DNA from: Brachionus koreanus | Lineage: Eukaryota; Rotifera; Eurotatoria; Ploima; Brachionidae | Assembly (NCBI GenBank): GCA_016987375.1 | Contig: PJRA01000011.1 | Coordinates: forward strand, 2,372,419-2,414,741 | DNA: 42,323 nt | Reading direction: 5' to 3' | The notes under the pieces: model-generated | The model's input: the letters and a program-made list of their open reading frames with translations, nothing else | The model's database searches: none | Told to the model about the DNA's origin: nothing | Part shown: piece by piece, positions 1 through 12,165 of the stretch | How the letters are laid out: every line of letters starts with the position of its first letter | How positions within the stretch are numbered: position 1 is the first letter of the stretch | Translations under genes and position numbers: made by a program

Positions 1-91
1 CATCAGAAAAAAAACCAGAACTTAATATCATTTTTATTTTTTGAGATATTCGCTTTTAATTTTTGTCCATTTACTTATACATCACCCGTTA
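1..91 (-). mobile_element. Tc1-like transposon end (partial, runs off the window)
   Basis: Bases 60-91 match 14374-14405 at 31 of 32 positions. At 14.3 kb the same 32-mer lies just outside a Tc1-type transposase N-terminus, so it is read as the terminal inverted repeat. Here the outer end is near base 91 and the element would extend left, out of the window. Bases 1-59 are AT-rich with no recognisable coding sequence. Confidence 0.5.
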
Positions 92-2517
92 AGCTAGAAT
101 GAATACGGCTAGTTATTTTATCTTATTTTCTGTTCTTAGTTGCTGTACTTTCAATAGCATTTTTTAAGTATTTTTTGCATGTTAGTACAATTTAGTTAGT
201 AACTCGAATATTTGTTTAATTATTTTTTTATTAATTTAAGTTAAAAATTAAATTTACTCGAATTGAAATTGTTTAATTTGAATTGCATTTAAGTAAAAGC
301 GAAAAAAATCTTGTAATTAAAATTGTCATATAAAATAATAAAATCAAAATTGAAAATTAAATTCAGCAATGTATAAATTAACTTTTAAACAAAATGAAGC
401 TCAATCAGTTTTTAGTTAATAATTTGAAATAAATTTTCTATGATTGTTGACTTACAAAATAGATTATTTTTACCAATATTTTTAGTCATTCATAATAGAA
501 AATTATTTTGGCATTTGAGATAATAACTAATTAAATAACAAAAGCCCATCAAAAAAATTATTTTTTTATTAATAGGGAAAAATAATTTTGATTAAAAGAG
601 GATTTTTTCTTGATCATGAAAAATACATTTATTTATAGCATTGAATATTTATTTGATCTGTTCATTTACATCAGAAATTAGAGAATCTTTAATCTTTTTT
701 CAGATTTCTAAAACCTTTTAAAAACGAATAGATAAATTTTATTTGATTTTCTTTTATCTAGATTGTTAAATTTTAAAATTCATCTAAGAAATCTTAATTG
801 TTAAATAACTGAAATAATTAATTTTAAAAAATTTTTTGAACATACTTAAATCAGTCGGAAAATTTTGCAATAAACTTAATTAAAAGAAGAGAGCATAAAG
901 AAAAGTCTGTTTTTTTTTTTTCAATTTTGATTAAATCTATTAGCAACTGTATTTTATTTATAATATAAATTAATTTCCAATTTGAAATAAAATGGAAAAT
1001 TGACACAAGTTTTATTTATTTTTGTTAATTTGTTCATTATTAAAAATGAAATTTTTTGTTAAATTTTGCGACCTGGATGTTATTGATTATTATTTTGAAA
1101 AAATTAAAAATTACTATTTTAGTCTACATATTTTAATTTTTATTTGAGTAATATAAATATTTGTTAAACTAACCTTGTCTAATGACTTGTTTACTGAAAG
1201 ACTTTAATCTAGATAAACCAGTCGACATTACAAAAAAATAAAAGTTAAATTTTCAAAAAAATCTCAAAATATGAAGATGAAAAAATCTTTCGGATTTTGG
1301 TTTTTAATTTTTTACAATCAATTTTTTTGAACGGATATTTTTGGGTAAAAAACGATGAAATGAACTCAACTCAACATTTTTCTTAGAATTGAATAAAATA
1401 TGCAAAAAATCACTGCGACTGGGTGCTAAATCTCAGAAAATTATTTAATATCTATTAAGCTCATTTTCATTCAACAAATTCTTTATTCCTGGGTCAAAAT
1501 TTTGTCAACATTTATCCTACTTTTATTTCAAGAATAAAATCCGTTCTGGTGAATTTTTTTTTAGGAATTTTGATTTGAATCTATTAAATGCAAGTGAAGC
1601 TATTTAAAGCAGTAGTCAAGCTAGTTATTTTATCTAATGAATATTATTAAATGGAAACTGATTAGAATAAATAGACATTTTTTGATTGCTTTTAATTTTT
1701 ATTAGAAAAAATATTAAAAATAAAAACCTAAAAACAAAAAAATGCTGAAAGGAAGGACTGAGTTCCTTTCCAACCAATCTAGGTATTTTGATTTTTGACA
1801 TTATTTATCATCATCAATGTAAATAAAATTAGTTATTTCAACAATTCCAGTTATTATTATTAATACTAGTGTTTTAATTCAAAGATGACTTATAAAATTT
1901 TGAAAATATTTTTGAAAAATTTTTGATTTTTTTTTTAGTTTAGTTTAGCATCTTTGTAATTCTAAAACTTCAAGTAATATTTAAACAGCGTTTAGTGGCT
2001 TTATCGTTTTGTTTTTTTGCGTTTGAAAAGTGAGCGTTTTTGGACTACAAAAACGAACAAGAAACAATTTATAAACACAACAAAATATTTCATTTAGAGA
2101 GTTTACGGTTTTTGAAACCCCTAAAACAAATTAAGCATGTTTATTTTTCAGGAATTATTTTAAATAATCATATTATTTGTTTTAATATTTAATATTAATT
2201 TTATTAAAATATTAATGTAGCTTATTATTATTCTTTTTTTAATAATAAAATCTAAAAAAAATAATACGGAAATATTTTAAAATTTTACCATGTTGATTCG
2301 AAAATTTGAGTGTTGATTAAAAGATTAAAACAAAAAAAATTTGAATTTAAAGAACTATATTTATAATCTGAGAGAAAGAGTTGGCATTGGAAGAATTTTT
2401 TGTCAGAGTAAATGTATTAGTAAATATGTTGAATTTTCTGTTAAATTTTATTTTAATTTAATTGTCTTAATTCTTGTGTTTATTTTTTCAGGCTGTTTTT
2501 TTTTGTCTGTTTTTATT
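92..2517. other. AT-rich intergenic DNA, no gene seen
   Basis: Homopolymer-rich A/T sequence with stops in all frames. The single 63-codon reading frame at 2341-2532 has the composition of random AT-rich DNA and no homology signal. Bases about 1746-1785 share a motif (ctgaaaggaaggact) with about 8019-8060, where the flanking bases also partly match, so a short dispersed repeat is likely. Confidence 0.6.
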
Positions 2518-2580
2518 CCGTTTAAACACTAACGTTTAAACAGCGTTTAAACAGTGTTTTTGTCTGTTTTTGTCCCCTCG
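2500..2580. repeat. Clustered gtttaaac repeats flanked by direct repeats
   Basis: Three copies of cgtttaaac (2520-2528, 2533-2541, 2544-2552) sit between two direct copies of tttttgtctgttttt. The outer aaacact and agtgttt are complementary, so the block can fold as a hairpin. It could be the end of an unrecognised transposon. Confidence 0.4.
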
Positions 2581-2789
2581 GGATATGTTAAAATGAACAG
2601 AATTGAATGCTAAATTAAAATGATATGTCTAGCTCTTTATTCATTTATTTTAAAAAAAAATTATAAAATGAAACTTTTAAACATGAAATTTTGATATTTT
2701 GGCATTGTTAAGTCATTATTGAAATAAAAAGTTAATCAGTCATAACAATTGCCGGTGAAATATGTCTTGTAGAGGATGAAAATGTGTTT

Positions 2790-3449
2790 AAGAACGGTAC
2801 AAGATTGATTAAAAAAATCCAATAATTGTGATACAAACCTTCAGAGGAAGAGATTCAGGTAGACAAGCCATTCTCGATGTTGAGGGCAGTCTCAAGCTTA
2901 GACTCGTCAAATATTAAATGACATTTACACATCTCATTCGACAATATCTTGTTTGCGTTATATTCTTTTGCAAGAGCAGTAATCGTAATTTTTTGTTCTT
3001 CATGCTTTTTTATTATTTCAATTTTTGTTACAAGTGAATAACATTTTTGTTTTTTTTACGACAGGATTAAATAAATTTTAATTAGATATTAATTAGATAA
3101 ATTTTCACTCATTTTAATAAAAAGATTAACAGATAGAATTTTTAACTGTAAATATATATATTGAAAGAATATATATAAAGTCAAAAAAAGAACAAAAAAA
3201 TTTTTGCATTACTTCCCAAGAAAAACATTAATTGGTTTGTTAGAAAAACTTTGTTATATCAGGTTTTCGTTATATGGAAATTCGTTCTATAGAAGATAAA
3301 AAGTGTTCATTTTCCAAATGATCGAAATCAGTTCTAATAATCAAAAAATTGCTTGGTCTATGGAAATAATAATTTCATCCATTTATGAAAGAAGCCCTTT
3401 CTATAGGGTTTTTAGTTAAATGGGGTTTGGTTGTACGGAGGATTGACTG
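2790..3449 (-). mobile_element. pogo/Tigger-like DNA transposon relic
   Basis: Read on the minus strand, 3032 to about 2850 encodes a helix-turn-helix start typical of pogo/Tigger transposases (motif IEIIKKHEEQKITITALAKE), after which the frame decays. Outside it, the sequence ending at 3449 (ggaggattgactg followed by ta) and the interior stretch with repeated cgttatat/gttctatag motifs resemble Tigger terminal repeats with a TA target site. No intact DDE catalytic region is present. This is a truncated, inactive copy; the family name rests on motif recognition. Confidence 0.55.
3336..3397 (+). repeat. 62-bp direct repeat, copy 1
   Basis: Matches 4111-4172 in the same orientation with one mismatch (atttatg versus attgatg). 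It lies inside the Tigger-like terminal region, so copy 2 is probably part of a second fragment of the same family. Confidence 0.85.
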
Positions 3450-4110
3450 TAAGAAGAATATATCAACAAACCACATATCAAGAATTACAGACAAAAATGT
3501 AGAAATTACAACACTCTTGCGGTTTGATTTTGATCGTTTAAAGATTTAAATAAAATCTAAACATTATTTAATTAAAAGTTATTTTAAAGTTAATATCTTT
3601 ATCTTAATTTAAAAAAAAAATAATTTTTAAGTGCTTTATTTTTTTATTTAAATAAAAAAGTATTTATTATACATTATGAATATTCGTTAGAAATCAATCA
3701 TTTTATCCAACAAGTCAAAGTCTTTAGTTTAAATTTTTAATGATTTTTTGAGACTTTTTTCCTGACTTTTGTACAAGTCTGGCTAAAATACTACTTGTTT
3801 CATTTTTGATCAAATTAGAAAAATTAAAATCTTAAATTTAATCTTAAACTAAAGTTCTGTAAATGGGAAAAAAGTCGAAAATATGTATAAACATGAAACA
3901 TTGAAAATTTTCAACATAGAATTTAATTTTCTCAATGAGACTAGAGTAAGCAAGATGAAGAGTCTTCAAGACTTATTAATAAGCAAATTTTATTAAGCAA
4001 AGTGTCCAAGAATATTGCTTGATGGATTCAATGGCAATACATGGAATCATTTTAGAGGAGTGTCAATTATTCTGACGAACCAAAAGACCTCCAGATTTAA
4101 TACTTAAGAA

Positions 4111-4172
4111 AATAATCAAAAAATTGCTTGGTCTATGGAAATAATAATTTCATCCATTGATGAAAGAAGCCC
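4111..4172 (+). repeat. 62-bp direct repeat, copy 2
   Basis: Same orientation as 3336-3397, one mismatch, 775 bp downstream. The flanks (3960-4110 and 4173-4300) are less AT-rich than their surroundings but show no recognisable coding sequence. They are probably transposon-derived. Confidence 0.85.
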
Positions 4173-4641
4173 ATGAAATCGAAAAATTGTGTTTTTCTCA
4201 GTTTTGGCAACCATTATTTACAGATCTTTCTTAGGAACGAGTTTCTCGTGCAAAATTTTTTCAATAGACGATGATCTTATTCACATTAATTAGATAAGTT
4301 TGGTGGAAGTTATTATCTAATTTATATTAGAATATTATTGGCATTTGAGAATTAATAGAAGAATTTTATATGAAAGATGAATTTAATTTTTTTTCGTTTT
4401 AAAAATTTGATTAATTTGTTTAAAAAAATTGATACTCTAATTTTAATAAAATAGATATGAATAAAATTTATCATTGAAACTATTAATACAAAATTGTTTA
4501 TTAATTTTAAGTATAATGAGCCTTTTAAATAACAATAAATAAAAAAAAAATTTAGTAAAAAATAATTTATCTACTTCTAGTCTAGAATTTAGGCTAATTT
4601 TTTTTTCACTAAGTTATACTTGATTAAATTTTTTTATTTTT

Positions 4642-4784
4642 TTAGCCGTAAAAAGCTACCAAGAAAATATTTATGACTATAAGCAAAAATAAAAAAACTA
4701 TGGTCACATTGTTGAACAACTCCAGTCTTCGATGCTCATAGTGGTCATTAAAATCTACTGTTGCCACATACATTAAAAATATAC
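4642..4784 (-). CDS. NINJ: Ninjurin distal alternative terminal exon
   Basis: The exon starts after a polypyrimidine-AG acceptor (about nine T then AG). Joined to the phase-1 end of the common exon it reads GIFLMYVATVDFNDHYEHRR and then a hydrophobic helix, ending FLVAFYG and TAA at 4642-4644. It is 20/46 identical, ungapped, to the proximal exon 4994-5133. Confidence 0.75.
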
Positions 4785-6327
4785 CTAAAAAAAACGATTA
4801 AATAAAACAAAACAAAACAAAAGAGATTAATTGATTATTTTTTATTAAAAAAAAAACTAAATGTGTTAAATTTTGGACTAATTTGTTAAAAATCAGCACA
4901 AAATTATCGTTTCAAAAACTATGCACTTTAAAATCAACCTCTAATTGTTAATGAAACGAAAAATCCAATTAATTAGCTTAGGAAAAATAAAAACTAGTTC
5001 ATTGCCACTATAAAAATGTTCAAAATGCATAAAACAAACAACAGGATCATGACTGTGTTATTGATGAAGTCTAGCTTTCGTTGTTTGTATTCATCATTGT
5101 AGTTCAATCGAGCCGAATACATAAGCACAAATCCTTAACCATTAAATTTAAGTTAATACATCTAATACTGGAGTCCTTTTAGGTACATACAAATAATAAA
5201 TCTATTCCCCATATTTATCAAACAAACAAAATAAAAATAATAAATATATATTTCTATCTTTTTTTAATTAATTCCTAAAATGCCAAATATCAAAAATATG
5301 CTTTTAGCAAAAAAAATTTTAGTCAATTAGGAGAATGGATTGATTGTTTTATTCAATATTAATTAATTAGATTTTTGTTAGGTCCCAAAAGAACCCCATG
5401 CGGTATTAGTTTCTAGTCTAAACTAAACTAAATAAATCTAGATTTGTTTTTTTTTACCTATTGAGGCTGCTAGGAGCACGCTGGTTATGCCCAGACCCAC
5501 TTGGGCACTGTAAAATTGTTGAGTAATAGAGGCTGAATTTCTAATGACAAACTTCAACTGAATGCTATTAGCCATAATGATTATGATTAGACACAAAATT
5601 GTCATCACTGTCTTCTTGGTCGAGTATATGTTCGGGTCCATAGTCATGGGTGCTTGCTAAACAAAAAAAAATTTAAATTTTTCTAAATTTTATGGTTTTA
5701 AAATTTGAGAAAAAAAAATTTCAAAAAAAATTTCGAAAAAAATTCCTCAAAGTAGACATTACGTCTTCGTCAATATTTGACATGTAGTCTTGGTCTCTAT
5801 TATACTGAGAGAGCCGCATATTTTGTCTCTGTAATTCCTGAGCTTGTTGCTGTTGTTGTTGCTGAATGTGCCTTGGCAAATAAAGCTGCTGATTTATAGC
5901 ATATGGTAAAAAAGATTGAAAATTAGAAGCCATCACTCGTTCATTACCGATAGATTCTTTAGGCACAGTGCTAATTGATGGATTAGTCATTTTGGAGCTC
6001 AAAGTTAGAAAAAAAATAGAATTTAAGGAGAATTTTGAGAAGATAGAAACGGTCCAGTTAGAATGAGATAATGACAATTAGAAAAAAATAATTACACTTC
6101 GGTCAGGTGGGAGCAAAGCGACTGGCATCTTGAGAGGATTCTTGAATTTTAATTTCTTATCATTTCGGTCAGTTGTTCTGTATGTTTCTTCTTTTTCTGT
6201 ATTGTATTCAGTTGTCGGAGTCATCATTGGTGTCTAGGAAACAAAAATTTCTCTATGTTTTTTTTTCAAATTTAAAAAGTTTTTTTTTCAAGTTTACCGT
6301 AGCGTTCTCTCTATCCTGATCACTCAT
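4642..6327 (-). CDS. NINJ: Ninjurin-family membrane protein, with alternative last and first exons
   Basis: Ninjurins are small two-pass membrane proteins; vertebrate NINJ1 oligomerises to rupture the plasma membrane and also acts in adhesion. The conserved core is in common exon 5458-5656: a YSTKKT motif, the amphipathic segment with MANSIQLKFV, and the start of the first transmembrane helix. It ends in phase 1. Two downstream exons accept this phase: proximal 4994-5133 (46 aa) and distal 4642-4784 (47 aa). Each supplies the rest of helix 1, the (D/E)-rich loop, the family motif RKLDFINN or RRLELFNN, helix 2 and its own stop. Upstream, exons 6298-6327 and 6096-6233 (start MSDQDRENAT) join in phase 0; alternatively exon 5763-5990, with its own ATG and a Q7 tract, also joins in phase 0. 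Predicted products are about 168-189 aa. The family call is strong; isoform usage is inference. Confidence 0.85.
4994..5133 (-). CDS. NINJ: Ninjurin proximal alternative terminal exon
   Basis: Acceptor ggttaag, then GFVLMYSARLNYNDEYKQRK, the ninjurin signature LDFINN, a second hydrophobic helix, and TAG at 4994-4996. Acceptor phase and reading frame are the same as the distal exon. Because it carries its own stop, the two exons can only be used alternatively, not in series. Confidence 0.75.
5763..5990 (-). CDS. NINJ: Ninjurin alternative 5' coding exon (Gln-rich N-terminus)
   Basis: Seventy-six codons from ATG 5988-5990 to donor GAC|gtaatg. The predicted N-terminus begins MTNPSISTVPKES and holds a run of seven Gln. 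The exon splices in phase 0 to the common exon at 5656. It cannot follow exon 6096-6233 in frame: the only nearby acceptor (ctttgag) would put a stop in frame after phase 0. It is therefore best read as an alternative first exon. Confidence 0.55.
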
Positions 6328-9300
6328 TTCTATGCTAGAGTAACAATATTTCGCTTTTATAGCTTTTCAAATGTTGAGAAAAATTTATAGCTCTAGGTTT
6401 ATGAAATTAAAAAAATGGTCCCAAAGTCTAAAGATAAAACTTTAATTCAATTTTTTTTATTTTTTTTTTTAAATGAACAAAAAGGTATTTTAGCTTTTTT
6501 TCTTTTTATTTTTTTCTCTAGACGCTTTGTTTATGTTCACAACTAGAAACGATAAGATTTGAATAAATCTTTTAAAAACTAGTTTGTTCGAAACATTATG
6601 CAATAAATTTAACTTTATCTATGAATTTGTCAATACAGTTGTAATCCGAGTAAAACTTAGAGTTACTCTGAAGTGATAAAAATGAGGGGGTTTGTGCTTG
6701 GCATTCTCGGCAATGTTTACCCAAGTTTAATTTGCAAAATATTTATTATTTAAAGCTAAAAAAATATCTTAGAAGCTTCAATTCAGTTTCGATTTAAGCC
6801 TTGAAAAAACAAATATTCAGAATGATAAATTTTTGTTTTATAATAATGTGCGAGTAACATTTATAAAGATAAGGTTTTATATACACTTTTAATTCAAAAC
6901 ATTTAAAAAGTAATTAGAGAAACCAGTTATTTATTTACTAATTTTTTTACTCAGAGTCTCTCTGGAAGCATTCCGGAAAGGTATTTTTATTGCTCGATTG
7001 TTTTCTATTTTAGAAAAAAAAAAGAGAAATATTTGGAATTTAAACTTAAAAACTTGATTTTTCAATGCTGTTTTTACACAACTTTGAAAAATTAAAAAAA
7101 AAAGGTATTTTTGTAAATATAAGATGAATGTTTGAAAACTTCAGGTCGATTAAATTAGAATAGATGTCATAGAAACAAATATCTACCAATCTAGCTTTAT
7201 TAATAATTAAGCTCAAATATTTGCAATCAAGTTTCCTATAGTTTAAAAAAATGCAAGAGACGAATTTTTTAAAAAATAAATTTCTTATGTTCAAACAAAA
7301 TTGTTATTTTAGTATTAAATAAAAAAAAAATTCGATGCTATCTAAATTTATTTTTAATGATCGTTTGAAATTTAAATATTTCAGAATTTAAAATTAATGC
7401 TAATACAATATGAATAAGTGTTAAATTGGTGACATTTCATGATGGATGGCGTCTTTTGACAACAAAAAAATTCAAAATATTTTTGGTGAAATTAAAAAAA
7501 AAATTCTTTCCAAATAAACCTGAAATTTTTATAAAAAATAATTTTTATTTTTGTTTTTTGCTTCAATTATTTTTTCTAATCTTAAAATTAAAAAAATTTT
7601 AGAGTCTTTTTACCATTATTTTTAAATCAATTTAACTAAATATTTTTAAAAAATATTCTGAATTGAATTATTTTTTTACATCATATAAATTCAATGTTTT
7701 TGAATAATTTTATTCGATTGTTCATAAAAAAAAAGCTTCATAAAAAATTTTAAATTTAATCCAAACTTATTATTCATAAAAAGAAAATATTTTAGTCTAA
7801 AAAAGTGACTCAAATAAAATAAATTAATACATTTTTTTTCTTCTATTGGAAACCAAAAAATAGATGTTTAACATGGCAAACGGCTGGTGAGTTTTCTTCT
7901 TTAAAACGAGTGACATATTTTCGAGAAAAGCAACTCAAATAAAGAGAAATTTTTGACTCAAATACCAGCAAGTTTCTTCTATTTGTGGTTCTTTGTATTT
8001 GATGATATACAGTAATATAACTGAAAGGAAGGACTAAGTGTTCATTCCAATAGACCAAGCTTATGTCTGAATAATTTTTTGAATAAAATCATTAGAAATC
8101 AATTTTAACATAAAAATCAAAAATTTTGTTTTCCCTAAAAGATAATTTTAACTTTTTTACCTTTTTTTTTTTATTCGAATTTATAAAGCCTTTAATGATA
8201 TTTGGCAGAAGCTAATTATCAAAAAAGAATTTAAATAGAGTTGGAATATGGAAAAACTTTTTCTTGTAAAAAATATTTGTAAAAAAATCAGGTATAAGAT
8301 GAATAAATAATAAATTTTTTAAGCAAAATGAGAAATCTTAAATTTACTGATAAAAAGAATTTTTTTTTTTATAATGGAAAATCAGTAACATATTCATTGA
8401 GTACATGAAACAACTAAATGACTCGGTAAATTACCATTTATTCTTAATTGAATTCTAGATTTTAAATAATCAAAGTCATTTTTATTGCTTTTATAAACTA
8501 AATTTTTTACTTTATTGTAAAATAGACAGAAAGTAATTTAAGTTATTTTAATTAAATGAAAAATGGAAAGTTCCAATGATCACATCAATTTTTTGATTTA
8601 CTGGTATAACTCTAAAAATATAAATCATAAATAAAAAGAAACTTTTGGGAATTTGTTGTATTAAGTTCAGTCATAAAATTTTACGTATTTTAAAAGGTTG
8701 CACATTTTTTTTGGTTTTAGGATTGTTCAAATTCTAAAACTCTAAGTCATATAATATGTTGAAATAAAAAAAAAATAAAAGACAATTTTTTTCCATCATA
8801 CCATTAAATTTACATGCTTATAAAAAGGATAGATTTACATAATTTTTTTTATACTTAATTAATATTTTTAGTAGTTTTTTATTTTTTTTATAATAATTAT
8901 ATGATATGATCCCGTCATAAGGGAGCCTTTCATAAACAATCAACTTGGATGGAATATATATGTATACTGACTGGGTTTGAGGTAATTTTTTCAAAACTTC
9001 AGGGTCTTATCATTGAATGTGTACTTTAACTAGTAGTTTTAATTAGTTGTTTCTTTCTCTTAAATTATCTAGGCTGTATTTAATCGATTCAAAGATCCCA
9101 TTTTGACTTTTTTTCTGATTTTCAAACCTGATTTCTCTAAGTTTTCCGTCTAATTCTTTATTTAAAAATATATCTGGTGGATGTGTTTAACACTCAGAAC
9201 TCCGAGAGGTTTTTTCGATCCTTTGTGTTACTTTTTCTTTTTACTTATTATTTAATGAAAATAAACATATTTTTTAACTAGTTTTAATATTTTTTGATTT

Positions 9301-9865
9301 TAAACTCGTGATTGAAAAAAAAGTTTTCAAAAAATATTAAATTTATTTAACTGAAGACAAAGAAAAGATATAAATTCATGATTTAACAGATTTCGATATT
9401 CAAAGATGTATTGAAATTTTTAGGATATTACTTAAAAAATTCTCTAGTTAAAGTATTTTTAGGATGGATCATTACTTGTGATGAGAAGTAGATTTATTTT
9501 CGAAATTGCAATTACAATAACCCCTGTAGACCCGAATTTTTTCCTCATCCAACAAATAGCCCTAATTTAGATTGCTATTATGATAAATTAATTTATCGTC
9601 TTTATTAATTTATTTTAATTTGTTTAATTCAATTAAAGCCAAACGGTGATGTTCAATAAACTAAAATTTATTATCAAAAATAAAGTAATAAATTTTTATC
9701 TATTGTGAACGCTTTCCATTTTTAAACACAATACCCAAATAAAATTTTTTTTTAATAAAATTATTTATTTAAAAATAAATCCATAAAGTATTGATGTCAA
9801 TTTATTTTAAAAAATGATATGGATAATTCACAATTTTGGCTAAAATCATTGATAATCATTGTTTT
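6328..9865. other. Long AT-rich intergenic region
   Basis: No gene recognised over 3.5 kb. The ORFs at 7046-7294 (-) and 7843-8058 (-) look like chance frames in AT-rich DNA. Bases 8890-9240 are less AT-rich and may be an old mobile-element relic, but no family motif was found. Part of 8019-8060 matches a short motif at 1746-1785. Confidence 0.5.
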
Positions 9866-11638
9866 TTAATTTTTGGACTTACTTATTGAAGTTTTTTTGC
9901 TGCTTTTCTTCAAGTAAATTGATAATAAGTCACTTAATAATGCTAAAACAAAAATGAAAACCAAGAAAATAATCGCAATAATCTGCGATATTTTTTTAAT
10001 ATATTTATTGACTAGCAAATCTTGAGATTCTATTTGACATTTTTCACCGTAGTACAAGTCAAAACACTTGCAAAAAATCTCACGATTTTCTTTTACCATG
10101 CAAACACCGTTCTTGGAACACGTCTCTCTTTCACACAAATCAATTTCTTTTTCACAATATTTTCCAAAATAAAATTCTTTATCGCATTCACATCTAAAAC
10201 TTTTTAGTCGGCTTATGCATGTACCATTATTAAGACACGGATTCGATTCACAAGCTTGATTTTTCAAATTGCAAAAGCTTCCATAAAAGTTTTCAAAGCA
10301 TTCACACATAAATTTATTTTTTTCTTCCACAAATTTACATCTACCATTACTCGAACAATTAACTAAACAATTATTAATGTCTAAGTTAAATTTCATGATT
10401 TCTTTTAAAAGACTAGTATCATTGAGTTTTAATTTTGAAAAATCAATAAATCCAGATTCATTCCAAGTTGAAATGAGTCTAGCTAAATAAACATTACTGT
10501 TCATCTTATGCATTTTTTTAAGCATTTCTTTTGATGCCAATTGAGTTGATGATATTGATCTTGTTTCTGATTTAAAATAAATAATTTACTAAATTTTTAT
10601 TTTTAATTCACATTNNNNNNNNNNNNNNNNNNNNNNNNNNNAAAAGAAAATGATTCCTTTCAAAAAAAAAAACAAAAAATTACCATTGAAATCTTGGTTA
10701 TTTTTGCAAGTTTCGTTTTTTGTTTTATTTAAAACAAATGAAAGATTTCCCAAAATTTTCAGGCATCTTGGATTTTCTATATGAAATAATTTGATTAAAT
10801 TCAAACTACCAATGTTCCATAGTTTGATTGAATTATCACCAATTGTAATTAAAATATCATTGATTATATCAATTGATCGAATGCTTCTTGTATGAGCATC
10901 AAGTTTACCAGTGAAATCTTCTATTATTAAGTCAAAAAACACTACTTTACCAGTTTGTAAACCAACTAACAAACATGATGAATTAACTTTTCTTAAACTA
11001 GAAGTCTTTGAATCAAGATTTCTTTTAAATCTAAGAGTTCCATTTGTAAAAAAGCTTCTTATAATTGACTCACAGCCCAAAACAATCACATCACTTTCCA
11101 AATATTCCAAATCTTTATAGCTTTGGCAACTTATTTTTGTTTTTAGCATTGCAAAATTTTCTTTTGTAGTCCATTTATTAAAAAATTCGTCTTTACCAAA
11201 TGATGAAAATTCGTTTTTGCTATTTGGCAGCAATTTAAGAATAATAGGACCATTGCTATGAGCATTTAAAATAGTTTTAACCATAGAAAAATTAATTAAA
11301 TTCCATATTTTAATGCTTCCGTCTCTCGATCCACTTACCAAGTATGTCTTTTCAATGGCCAATAGAGATGTTATTCTTTCTCTTGAGTGATTAATCGATA
11401 AAACTATTTCTTGATTCAAATAATTCCAAATGATGATTGTTCCGTCATCTGTTCCAGCAGCTAATAAATCATTCCCAATTGATTCAAGAGAAAAAAAACT
11501 TTTTTTCAACTGGCAAAGAGATTTGACTTTATCGGTACTGTTGTACATGTCTATTGAGCCATTGATTGTTCCCACGGCAAAATAGAAAGTGTCCATTTGC
11601 ACTTCGACCAGCATTAAAAAAAAGAAAAGTAAAAACAT
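9866..11638 (-). CDS. Predicted surface protein: signal peptide, WD40 propeller, three EGF repeats, one TM segment
   Basis: Two exons, 11638-10684 and 10566-9866, join in phase 1 (AATG|gtaatt, then aatcag|AAACAAG) to give 551 aa. The N-terminus (MFLLFFFLMLVEVQ) looks like a signal peptide. Residues about 18-300 hold some seven WD40-type units, the clearest ending GTIIIWN, GSIKIWN and NSIKLWN, with several N-x-S/T sites. Residues about 370-480 hold three EGF-like repeats with the usual six-Cys spacing (for example CESNPCLNNGTC, then CECDKEFYFGKYC). A hydrophobic helix (IIAIIFLVFIFVLALL) precedes a short Lys/Ser-rich tail. Most WD40 proteins are intracellular, so a secreted propeller fused to EGF repeats is unusual. 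Ligand and role are unknown. The 117-bp intron contains a 27-base assembly gap, so an extra small exon cannot be excluded. Confidence 0.8.
10615..10641. other. Assembly gap (27 N)
   Basis: Run of N inside the intron of the WD40-EGF gene. It does not interrupt the inferred coding exons. Confidence 0.99.
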
Positions 11639-12044
11639 TTCAAAAATTTTCTAGTTTTTTTTTATTCTTTAGCTTTTAAGTACATGAAATCAATTGATTA
11701 ATAATTTAGATTAAATTTTGCAATTTTTATAATGCAAAATTATTAATAATAATAAATATAATAAATATTTTCATTTGACATTTTCATTACTTAGACATTT
11801 AAATGATTTTGAACTTGTTATCGATTAACAAAAAATTAATATTTAATTTCCAAGTGTTTTTCTTTTAAAAACTTTTTAAGCAATTTAGATAAAAAAAAAC
11901 TATTTAGTATGTATAATAAATTTGGAATAATATTAAAAAATATACTGAGAGGTGTCTGCTTAGAAAACTAAGAACCAAAGGATCAGCACAATCAGCTTAA
12001 CTATCAACTCAGGCAGAACCGTTCATTTCGTTTTTATTTTCTTA

Positions 12045-12165
12045 TTCATTTAATCCTTTAATTCAATTTAAAAAAAATATATAAAGTAATTCACAGAGAT
12101 AGTACTGTTAAACACGGTGTGTGTCATCAATTGTACCTTTTATATTCATTCAAAAAACTAAACTA
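12045..12165 (+). repeat. Dispersed repeat, copy A
   Basis: Shares agtaattcacagag...agtactgttaa...ggtgtgtgtcatcaat and flanking AT-rich sequence with 34590-34715 in inverted orientation. The two copies are about 22.5 kb apart and similar over about 120 bp with small indels. There is no coding content. It is probably the end of a transposon or a MITE. Confidence 0.75.

Noticed and set aside
7046..7294. 82-codon minus ORF
   Set aside because: Phe/Leu/Lys/Asn-rich frame expected by chance in AT-rich DNA; no motif or splice context.
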